Assembly (NCBI RefSeq): GCF_034931025.1
Contig: NZ_JAYGIL010000003.1
Coordinates: forward strand, 124,001 to 188,000
Origin: Arcicella gelida
GTDB lineage: Bacteria > Bacteroidota > Bacteroidia > Cytophagales > Spirosomataceae
DNA length: 64,000 bases
Direction: 5' to 3'
The notes below the pieces were generated by a model. It saw nothing but the letters and a program-made list of their open reading frames with translations. It was not told where the DNA came from and did no database searches. Shown here piece after piece: positions 50,555 to 59,100 of the stretch. The first letter of the stretch is position 1. Every line of letters begins with the position of its first letter. Position numbers and translations under genes: made by a program.

Positions 50555-51727
50555 ATGGCTCAACGATTTCCCTTTATTATAAAATTTGCTTTCTCACTCA
50601 TTTCAGTCACTATTCTAGTGTATTGGATGATGGTTTTGCAAGATATTTTAGTGCCTTTTTTTGTAGCGGTTATTCTTTCTATGGCTTTATTTCCCTTATC
50701 TAATTTGTTGGAAAAAATTGGTTTGGGGCGTACTTTATCAATTACTATTTCATTATTATTTTTCTTAATGATAACCGTTGGAGTAATTTGGCTGGCATCT
50801 ACACAAATAGCGAGTTTTAGTGAAATGTTTCCACAATTAGAAAAACGATTTGAACATTTATTCTTACAAGGTCAACGTTGGACGGAAGAGCATTTTCATG
50901 TTGGACGAAAAACACAGAATGCAAAATTACGCCAATATGGAACAGGCATTTTAAGCAGCGGTGGTTCTGTTTTTACTTCTGCACTTTCAATGACGGGCAA
51001 CATGATTGGGAATCTTTCATTGATACCGATTTATATGTTTTTCCTATTGTATTACCGAGATTTTTTCAAATTGTTTTTTTATAGAGCTTTTAAAAATACA
51101 AGTAAATATGCCATTGATACTGTACTGACTAAAATCTATGAAGTAGTGCATAGTTATTTGAAAGGGCTTATTACTGTGACTATCATTGTAGGAAGTTTAA
51201 ATACTTTGGGTTTACTGGCACTTGGGATAGATTATGCCATTTTCTTTGGATTTTTAGCGGCGGCTTTATTGATTATTCCTTTTGTGGGTATTTTGATAGG
51301 CTCAATTTTGCCAATTATTATGGCTTTAATTACTAAAGATTCGCCGATGTATGCAGTAGGAGTAGCGGGCGTTTTTATCTTTGTTCAGTTTTTGGAGGGA
51401 AATTTTATTACGCCTCAAGTGGTAGGCTCAAAAATAAGTATTAATGGTTTGGTTGCTATCATAGCTTTGTTACTTGGCTCGGCATTGTGGGGAATTGCTG
51501 GAATGGCACTTTCTTTACCAACAGTCGCTATTTTAAAAGTAATTTTCGATTCTGTACCAGATTTAAAACCATTTGGCTTTTTATTAGGCGAACCAGACCA
51601 TAATCGAATTATGAAGGAAAAGAAAAAGAAAATGCTAGAATTTGTGCCAGAATTGGTTGAAACCATTACAGAAACTACTGAAGATGTAAAATCATTAGTA
51701 AAAGGAAGAAAAAAGAAATCAGAGTAA
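50555..51727 (+). CDS. AI-2E family transporter
   Basis: A 390-residue membrane protein with about eight spans, starting MAQRFPFIIKF. A long periplasmic/cytoplasmic helical region (residues ~65-150) is followed by YLKGLITVTIIVG and PFVGILIGSILP, and FVQFLEGNFITPQVVGSKI is the family signature. The C-terminal tail is charged (KKKMLEFVPELVETITETT). Named for autoinducer-2 export but many members carry other cargo or ions. A clear terminator follows. Confidence 0.88.
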   Translation: MAQRFPFIIKFAFSLISVTILVYWMMVLQDILVPFFVAVILSMALFPLSNLLEKIGLGRTLSITISLLFFLMITVGVIWLASTQIASFSEMFPQLEKRFEHLFLQGQRWTEEHFHVGRKTQNAKLRQYGTGILSSGGSVFTSALSMTGNMIGNLSLIPIYMFFLLYYRDFFKLFFYRAFKNTSKYAIDTVLTKIYEVVHSYLKGLITVTIIVGSLNTLGLLALGIDYAIFFGFLAAALLIIPFVGILIGSILPIIMALITKDSPMYAVGVAGVFIFVQFLEGNFITPQVVGSKISINGLVAIIALLLGSALWGIAGMALSLPTVAILKVIFDSVPDLKPFGFLLGEPDHNRIMKEKKKKMLEFVPELVETITETTEDVKSLVKGRKKKSE

Positions 51728-52114
51728 AGGCTATTTATTAGCATATTTAAAAGGCTTTATATGGCGAGTATCAAAATGATACTCGCTATTTTTTTACCCA
51801 ATACGATAGAATAGGCGATAAATTTCCCCCGAATTGTGGTGCTTTAACCTCATAAATTTGATTCAACTTTATGGCATGTATTTTTTATGATATTAGTCAA
51901 ATGCGGGAATTCGTCAAGAGTGGTATTGTCATTTGTATTGTTGATTTAATGTATAAAAAGCCATTTTTCTACAGAAAAGCAAGCGAATGTGTAAATTATT
52001 CTACAAAATTCCCCATAATTCATAAAAATGAGGTATTGCTTGCCCGTTTTTTTTGAAGGCTTAATTTTTTTTAAATTGGTATATTTTTTTTGTTTCAAAT
52101 TAAATCATAAAAGA
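51728..52114. other. Intergenic stretch of 387 bases
   Basis: Holds the AI-2E terminator at 51764-51797 and an AT-rich leader to the lipoprotein gene. An open frame at 51871-52056 has no coding character. No RNA recognised. Confidence 0.5.
51764..51797 (+). terminator. Intrinsic terminator of the AI-2E transporter gene
   Basis: Perfect 9-base arms GCGAGTATC and GATACTCGC around AAAAT, followed by TATTTTTTT. Confidence 0.85.
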
Positions 52115-52555
52115 ATGAAGAATTTAGTGATTGCTTTTATTGTCGTTTCGACCTTTTTCTCTTGTTCTAGAAATGAGAAAAAAGATATAGCTGAAAAAAC
52201 ACAAGATGCTCAGGATCTTGTTGAATCTAAAGCCGACAGTGTGGTGGGTGATTTAAAAGACGAAGCCGAACAGGCTAGTCAGAATATTTTGTTGGAAAAG
52301 GAAGCTTTAGTTAGCAAAATTGACGACAAAAAAGAAGAAATCAACAAAAAGCTGAAAGAGGCTGATGAAGATATTAAAAATGCTACAATTCAAGAAAAAG
52401 CTAGATTAGCTTCCAAAAAGAAAGAATTACAAAATTCTTTGGATGAATTAGATAAAGCATTAAGTGATTTGAAAAGTGAGAAAAAACGTGATTGGAAGGA
52501 CTTTAAAAAAGATTTGAATAATCAAATTGATAAAATTCAAGAGAATATTCAATAA
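52115..52555 (+). CDS. Coiled-coil lipoprotein
   Basis: About 146 residues from the ATG at 52115 (MKNLVIAFIVVSTFFSC); a longer frame from 52028 adds 29 residues of no family character. The lipobox FSC gives an anchored cysteine near residue 17. The mature protein is almost wholly a Lys/Glu/Asp-rich coiled coil. No named family. Probably tethered in the outer membrane, facing the periplasm. Its stop is followed by a run of hairpins (52619-52966). Confidence 0.65.
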   Translation: MKNLVIAFIVVSTFFSCSRNEKKDIAEKTQDAQDLVESKADSVVGDLKDEAEQASQNILLEKEALVSKIDDKKEEINKKLKEADEDIKNATIQEKARLASKKKELQNSLDELDKALSDLKSEKKRDWKDFKKDLNNQIDKIQENIQ

Positions 52556-52618
52556 TTTATTTAATTCTTTTCACGAAAAATATTAATCTTTTTCATAGTG
52601 GTTAGATTGTGATAAATG

Positions 52619-52646
52619 GGGAGTGGTACTCTACTCCCATATTTTT
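52619..52646 (+). terminator. Terminator of the coiled-coil lipoprotein gene
   Basis: GGGAGT (52619-52624) and ACTCCC (52633-52638) around 8 bases, followed by ATATTTTTT. Confidence 0.65.
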
Positions 52647-52691
52647 TAAACTAATCAGTATGAATAAGTTAAAAGTGGTTATAGCATAGTT

Positions 52692-52722
52692 AAACAGGGA
52701 AGTTGAATGGATTTCCCTGTTT
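52692..52722 (+). terminator. Hairpin within the 52556-53121 gap
   Basis: Perfect 10-base arms AAACAGGGAA and TTCCCTGTTT around 11 bases, followed by CTTTAAAA. A terminator-like shape with no gene just upstream. Confidence 0.5.
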
Positions 52723-52933
52723 CTTTAAAACTTAGTTTTAACTACTTCAAAGATTATTAATTTAGTAATGGTTAGGTATTCGATAAAGGATAGGGAGAAT
52801 CCTCCCTTTGCCTTTTTACCCAAAATATTACTGAATTTGCCAAAATATATAAGGTTGTAGCGTTGAATAGGCATTTTTTAAAGACAATCTTTATAGATAA
52901 CAATACTAATTAAGCAGTTAGGGTTTTTGGTTA

Positions 52934-52966
52934 AAGGAACAGCTTCTATAAGCTATTCCTTTTTTG
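52934..52966 (+). terminator. Hairpin with T-run in the 52556-53121 gap
   Basis: AAGGAACAGCTT and AAGCTATTCCTT pair with one mismatch around CTAT, then TTTTTG. Intrinsic-terminator form without a coding gene upstream. Confidence 0.55.
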
Positions 52967-53121
52967 TTTTATAGCGAAAAATTTTAATCTAGCTTTCTCA
53001 AACATTCATTTTAAATACTTAAATTACCCCAAAATAGGGATAAAATTACCCTAAAATACATAGTTTAGTCGTGGAATAATTTATGTAATATTTTATATAC
53101 AATTTCTAAAAATTAAGATTT

Positions 53122-53733
53122 ATGAAAAATTTATTAGCTTTCAAAGCACACTTATTGATACTATCATTAGTGTTAATTGCTTTATCAACAAATGCACAAC
53201 AATCAGATACTATTAAACGAACGGTTGTGGTTGAAATAGATACCGTCGTAAAAGGAGCGAAGCCAAATGTTAATAAAGTGGCAACAGAGAAAACTGTAGA
53301 AGTAGTTACCACAGAGAATGTGAAGGTTCAACCTGTATTTTATAGAGGTTTATTAGTAGTTGAAGGAGGTATTATGTACAAAGATAATGTACTCCCAGTT
53401 TTGTTTGCTGGTGAATTTGGTTTAGCCAGAAACATTGGTTTAGAAGCTAGAACTTGGTACGGTAAAAATGGCATATATGAAGACGGCTTCTTGGGAGTAG
53501 GTTTGAACTATCACTTCTCTGGAGAAGATAATCAAAAGCCAAGTAAGTTTGACCCTTACGTCGGTGGAATTTACGGTAAAGTTTTAGACGGTTCTGGAAC
53601 AGCATTTTATGCGCAAGCTGGCGGAAGACTTTTCTTATTTAAGAATTTAGGTGCTTTTGCCAATTTAAATGTAGGACTTGTAGGTAAAAGAGGAACAAAT
53701 CTATCGTTCGGACTTTCTTATAAAATACATTAA
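53122..53733 (+). CDS. Secreted beta-barrel-like protein, unknown
   Basis: A 203-residue protein with a signal peptide (hydrophobic LLILSLVLIALSTNA, cleavage near A-Q). The first mature ~45 residues are beta-rich repeats of Thr, Val and Glu. The rest reads as outer-membrane strands: VFYRGLLVVEGGIMY, GVGLNYHFSG and TNLSFGLSYKIH at the end. Role unknown. It is followed by a 19-base perfect hairpin shared with tamL. Confidence 0.6.
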   Translation: MKNLLAFKAHLLILSLVLIALSTNAQQSDTIKRTVVVEIDTVVKGAKPNVNKVATEKTVEVVTTENVKVQPVFYRGLLVVEGGIMYKDNVLPVLFAGEFGLARNIGLEARTWYGKNGIYEDGFLGVGLNYHFSGEDNQKPSKFDPYVGGIYGKVLDGSGTAFYAQAGGRLFLFKNLGAFANLNVGLVGKRGTNLSFGLSYKIH

Positions 53734-53748
53734 GAATAATTATTTTTT

Positions 53749-53792
53749 AAACAAAAAGCCTCTTCAAGATTATTTGAAGAGGCTTTTTGTTT
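53749..53792. terminator. Strong bidirectional terminator between 53733 and tamL
   Basis: Perfect 19-base arms (53749-53767 and 53774-53792) around a 6-base loop, with T-rich ends on both strands. The core is GCCTCTTCAA. It overlaps the first two bases of the tamL stop codon region. Confidence 0.9.
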
Positions 53793-56169
53793 AAAAAGGA
53801 TAACCAATAGCAATATTTAAAACCAGATTTTCTTTTCGCCATTCAGGATTTCCCAAACTGAAATCTTTTAAAACCCATCGTTCATTTTCTGGTAGATATG
53901 GTTTTCTGACGGGCGTTGCTAAATCGAAACGAAGTACTAAATAACTAAAGTCAAATCTTAAGCCAATTCCAGTTCCAATAGCTACTTGCTTATAAAAGTC
54001 TTTCGTAAAAACGGCATCTTCACCATAAATATCAGCGTCTTTTTGCATCCAAACGTTTCCAGCATCTATAAAAATAGCTCCGTGAATGTATTGATTAAAC
54101 TTTGCTCTTAATTCGCTATTAAATTCCAGTTTAATGTCACCAGATTGTCCGCCAATGGTTTGTTCTAATAAAGAGCCTGTTCTTAAATAACTTCCTGGCC
54201 CGATAGTTCTTGCTGGGAAAGCACGAATACTGTTATTCCCGCCTGCTACATATTGTTTAACTGTTGGTAAAAAGTAAGAGTTTCCGTAAGGTAAACCATA
54301 ACCGACTAAGAAACGATTTGCTAAACGAAGGTTTTGTGTTAAGCGATAACCATATCTAAAATCTGCATCAAATCTAGCATATTGTGGATAAGTAACTCCA
54401 AAAACAGTAGATACAGAAGCATCATCGTTTGATCCTAATTTTGCCAATAAACTCGCTAAATTCCCTGCTACTTCTACACCACCAGTAAATGAAAAACTGT
54501 GTCGGCTATTGGCTCTATTTTGTGGCATGTACGAGAAAGTATATGCTGTACTCATGATAATTTTATTATCCAAAATCTCTTCATACAAAATTGGATTTCG
54601 AAAATACTCCAGTGCAAAATCTTCACTAAAATTTGAGGCTTTTACTAAATTGACTAAAAGTGGCGTTACAGAATGCTCTATGGAAGCATTTTGTTTCCAA
54701 GCATAAGTCAAAGATGTTCTTAGCGAAGTAAGGTCGTACAAACCTCCTCTTTTGAGTTGCTCGTAGCCAATATTGATATTTGTTTTAGGTAAAGCTTGGT
54801 TTTTGGCTGGATTAATCGTTACAAATGGAATGGTAAATCTTGGCAAGGAAAGATTACTTTCTATGGAAAAACGGGTCGTATTCAAGGCTCCAAGTGTGCT
54901 ACTTGCTCCTCCAACTTGGAATTCTAAACCAGCATTTGCCGTAATTTTCAATAATTCTGCTCCCTTAAAAGCATTTTTGTTGAGCCACGAAACGCTGATG
55001 TTCGAACCTGTGTAATTGTTTGATTTTGTTGTGGCATTTAAGTCTGCTACGACAGATTTTGCTTTTAGTGGCGTTAAGAAGTAAAATACATCTAGTAAGG
55101 CAGAATCTGAACGAGGCACTAATTCAAAAGTATTTTTAACAAATTTGAAATTTCCATTTAAGTTGATTAATCTCGACAGGGATACGTCTTGAACAGCACT
55201 TCCATATTTTCCTCCACGACGAAAACCAATCGCATCTGCAAAAATTTTAGGGCGGAATGAACCCGTTCTATCGAATATTTTGATGCCTTTATAATTACTT
55301 TCTAAATCTTTAATGCTATCATTTACTGCACTTTCACCATAATCGGCCAAAACATGTACATCTCTAATAAAGTACATTTTTTTCGCAACCTGCGAGGTCG
55401 AAGGTTTAACTTCAAAAGTAAGATTTACTTTATGATTTGCCAATGAAGAATCAGCCTTGATGATGATGAAATCTGGTCTGAAATAATAGAAACCTCTTCT
55501 TTTTAGCAAATTATCAATTCTTTCTCTTTCGGCACTAATGAGGTCGAATTGATATGGCGTTCCTTTTTTGATTAAAGATCTTGCTTGTGATGCAACAAAA
55601 GCTTTTCCGAAAACAGACGTATCTTTTGTGGAAAATTTTATGGTATCAATAATGTATCTTTCATGTAAATAGATGGTGTAATCTGCCGTCGATTTGCGTT
55701 TTTTTTCAGTAAGTATTCCAGTCGCTGAAGAACGAAAATAGCCTTGATTATTCAACAATAAACCAATTTGTTTAGCATTAGCACCAATCACACTTTTACT
55801 TGCCAATACTGGAGGTTCGCCAAACCTTTTTCTGAAAAAGCTTTTAAAACCTGATTCACTTTTGGGTTCACCAAACAAGTAATAAAACCAAACTTTGTAA
55901 GGAAAACCTAAAATGGCAGAATTTGGCTTAGGCTTTACAAAAGCTTCAAGCTGTGTTTTTACGGTAGCAATATCTTTTTTATTAACAGCCGAATCGGCTT
56001 GCATTTTAATACTTGCACCAACGTAAAGGCTTTCGCCAGCGGGTAATTTTTTAGTAACTGAACAGCCTGAAATGAACAATGCTGTGCATAGCAATAGGAG
56101 TGAAAGTATCTTTTGTAAAGAAAACCTTTTCCCGAATGTTGAAGAATATGTAAAAGTTTGATTATTCAT
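53791..56169 (-). CDS. tamL: Outer-membrane translocation/assembly barrel, TamL
   Basis: A 792-residue BamA/TamA-superfamily protein with a lipoprotein signal (FISGCSVTKKLPAGESLYVG; the lipid-modified Cys marks it as TamL). POTRA-like domains lie at about residues 40-330, and the C-terminal ~400 residues form a 16-strand barrel ending in NIAIGYPF. GGNNSIRAFPARTIG is the barrel's conserved loop motif. It works with TamB to move or insert outer-membrane components. It lies 23 bases after tamB. Confidence 0.9.
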   Translation of the reverse strand: MNNQTFTYSSTFGKRFSLQKILSLLLLCTALFISGCSVTKKLPAGESLYVGASIKMQADSAVNKKDIATVKTQLEAFVKPKPNSAILGFPYKVWFYYLFGEPKSESGFKSFFRKRFGEPPVLASKSVIGANAKQIGLLLNNQGYFRSSATGILTEKKRKSTADYTIYLHERYIIDTIKFSTKDTSVFGKAFVASQARSLIKKGTPYQFDLISAERERIDNLLKRRGFYYFRPDFIIIKADSSLANHKVNLTFEVKPSTSQVAKKMYFIRDVHVLADYGESAVNDSIKDLESNYKGIKIFDRTGSFRPKIFADAIGFRRGGKYGSAVQDVSLSRLINLNGNFKFVKNTFELVPRSDSALLDVFYFLTPLKAKSVVADLNATTKSNNYTGSNISVSWLNKNAFKGAELLKITANAGLEFQVGGASSTLGALNTTRFSIESNLSLPRFTIPFVTINPAKNQALPKTNINIGYEQLKRGGLYDLTSLRTSLTYAWKQNASIEHSVTPLLVNLVKASNFSEDFALEYFRNPILYEEILDNKIIMSTAYTFSYMPQNRANSRHSFSFTGGVEVAGNLASLLAKLGSNDDASVSTVFGVTYPQYARFDADFRYGYRLTQNLRLANRFLVGYGLPYGNSYFLPTVKQYVAGGNNSIRAFPARTIGPGSYLRTGSLLEQTIGGQSGDIKLEFNSELRAKFNQYIHGAIFIDAGNVWMQKDADIYGEDAVFTKDFYKQVAIGTGIGLRFDFSYLVLRFDLATPVRKPYLPENERWVLKDFSLGNPEWRKENLVLNIAIGYPF

Positions 56170-56192
56170 GTTGATTTCTTGCTGGAGAAAAG

Positions 56193-59100
56193 CTATTTAC
56201 TTTTTGGCTTTTTGAATATTTCTTTGAAAGTACCATACTCTATTGTCACAGTGAAACCTACACCAGTTTCAACCACGTAACCATCTAAAACTGACTGAAA
56301 CTGATTTTTCCTGAATGCTTTGAAAAGATAACGACCATCATTTGTCAGTTTGTAGTTGACGGTAATGTTATCAAATACTTCTGCGGAATTCCTCGTGATG
56401 CTCGTTTTGTTTTCTAATTCAAAGTTTCTACCTACTTTAATTTCAATTTTATCATTAAAAAACGCTTTTGACAAACCTAAACTTAAATCGGTTCTAGCAC
56501 TTGATTTTCCATTGAAAAAATCTTGTGTTGAAGATAAGTTCACGTCTAAATCGACACCTTTGATAAGGTCGGAAGCCAACATATCTAATTGGTCGGAAAG
56601 TAATTTACTTACACTTTGTCTTGCCAAAGCTTCTGGATTTGCCCCACCGCTACTTGAGAAAAAGTCGGAAGATTTCTCAGAGAAAAATCTATTTAAAATC
56701 AGTAAAGCAAATACTTGTTTGTTTACTTCGTTGGCATCTAGTTTGTTCAGGCGATTTTGCACATCTGTAATCACAGAACTGCTTACTAATTTTTGTGTTT
56801 TTGAAGGACGAATTTTGAAGGAAATATCTGGCTTTGTCAATCGCCCAGCCATCGTTAATAAAACATCAAATTGAATTTTTTGTCTGTAACGGTTATCGTC
56901 ATTCGTTTCATTTGTCATCAAATCTAGCGGAGCTGTTTCTGTATTATAAACCGCTGTGATGTTTACTTCTGCATTCATAGGGTCGCCAGACCAAATGATA
57001 TTACTACCTTTTTCGATTGAAAATTGACGCTTTAATACTTCAAAAGTCAAGCCGTAACTACCTTCCGTTAAATCGTAAGAACCTAAAATAAAGGGTTGTC
57101 CATCAGCACTTAATCCAGCGTTTAATCTGGCATTTCCTTTTACTTTTAGGTTGTCACCATTTAATTCATCAACCACAATGGTAAATTCAGATTTGTCGTC
57201 AGCTTCAATATTTAAGGACATTTCCGAAACGAAATCATTCATGAGTGATACTTTCGTCGTAGAATCTTCCTTGACGAGTACTTCATTTTTATGATTGACA
57301 AAAACTACAATGCCGTCGCTTTCGCTTTGTTCGTCGAAACTTTCAGGAACGATAATCGAAATATTACTATTTTCTCTTACTTTAATATCGCCTTCAATTT
57401 TAGCAGCAGAAGAAATCCCTTGAACAGATAAACTTGCATCAACAAAGCCTTTTCCGTAGAAAAAATCATTATCTTTTCGGCTAGAATTTAACACCATGAA
57501 GTTTTTGGTATTAATCGTCAAATCGTATTTTACCTCAGGAATATTTGCCAATGAAACTGTTCCATCAATTTTCAAAGGTTGATTTAAAGTATCACTGAGT
57601 GTAAATTGTTTAAGTTGAATTGTTTTTCCTTCAAAAAACAATTTTTGTTTATCAATCAAATAACGGCTACCCAATTGTGTGATGTTGAAACCAACATTGC
57701 TAAAACCTAAATCGCCAAGAATTTGTGGCTGAGTGCTTGAGCCTTTGATGGTGGCTTGTCCTTGTAAAACCCCTTTGGCTTGTTTGAGTTGCCCAAAACT
57801 GAAAGCTTGTACAGTTTCTGCACCAAGTTTATTGATAGATAATTTAAAATCGAGTGGATTTTCGTTGTTGAGGTAATAATTTCCAGTGAGTTGTAAATCG
57901 TTTTTAGTACTTAATAAAGTAGCTTTTGCGGTAATTTTTTCAGCAGTTTCGTTAAATACATTTACATCTAAATTCCCAATCGGGCTTTGTTGAAAAGTGA
58001 AATCTGTCACTTTTACATCGCCAGTAAACGACGGCGACGCCATGTAATTACTCAGTAAAATTTGTCCGTCAATTTTTCCGCCAGCCATTAAGGAATCTGT
58101 GACGAAAAGTGTGACAAAGTTTTCAATTCTGAAATTTTCGGCTGTAATATTGATTGGTCCATTGGCTTCAGAAGAAGTACTGTTGACAAATAAACGCTGT
58201 TTTTCTTGCTCCATTTGGAAATGATTGACGAGTAAACCCGATTTTCCATATTGTACAAAACCCGTTGAATCAACTTCCCAATTTTTATAATTTAATTTCA
58301 AACTGCCCTTAACCAATCGAATTCTGTATTGATTATCAAAATTCTGAACTAAGCCAGCTACTTCATTTCTGTTTTGGTCGATAGAATCTTTAAAAACTGT
58401 TTTAAAAGTTGCTGTATTATTTGCTACAATTCCATTTAAAAAGGTTTTTCTGACATTAAAACTACTCATTTCAACACCCGAAAGTGACGCTTGATAAGTC
58501 AACTTTTCAGCATTGGCATTTAGGTTTACTTTTACATTAGAAACCTTGATGGTATCATATTCCAGATTGGGCGAAAATAAAGACATTTTCATCAGCGTAT
58601 CAGCCTGACTATTCAGTAAAGCCGAAAATCGAACAGTATCAAGTTTGGTAAGACTTGGTAAAAAAGCCTTAAAAACTGGATGTTTTACCATTTTTGCCTC
58701 AATAGAAAGTTTGTAAGGCTCTGTAACTGGCGTGAAAGTAATATCAGGAATCGTAAAATAGCGATTGATATTACTGATAAAAATATCAGATAGCTGCAAG
58801 TAATTAAAATCTCCTTTGATATTGGCAATTAAGAATGGCGATTGAATATCAAATCTTCTACCATCTTTGGTGTTTTGGGCAGTCAGCGTGGTGTTTTCAA
58901 GTTTAATGGGTTTGCCATCTTGATAGATTGTTGCTTCGTGAATTGTTATTTTTCCGTTTGGATTGTTCGGGTCAGTTGATGGCATATCTACATCAATATT
59001 TCCATGAATTCCAATGTTGTCAGCATAAAATCCTAGTGGTTTTAGATTTAATTCAGCAATTTCAAGATTCCCTTTTACACCAGGGAAATTTTGTGATAAA

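Larger units (their letters stand above)
52556..53121. other. Intergenic stretch of 566 bases with a run of hairpins
   Basis: Four hairpins occur: 52619-52638, 52692-52722, 52785-52815 and 52934-52961, three of them followed by T-rich tracts. No coding frame above ~30 codons was seen. It may hold the lipoprotein terminator and small RNAs. Confidence 0.5.

Noticed and set aside
50473..50703. Plus-strand frame overlapping the start of the AI-2E gene
   Set aside because: It is an out-of-frame shadow of the transporter's coding region.
51871..52056. Open frame of 61 codons between the AI-2E and lipoprotein genes
   Set aside because: No family, no good leader, low-complexity composition, and it overlaps the leader region of the lipoprotein gene.
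56356..56874. 172-codon plus-strand frame inside tamB
   Set aside because: Antisense to the DUF490 domain, no family or leader of its own.
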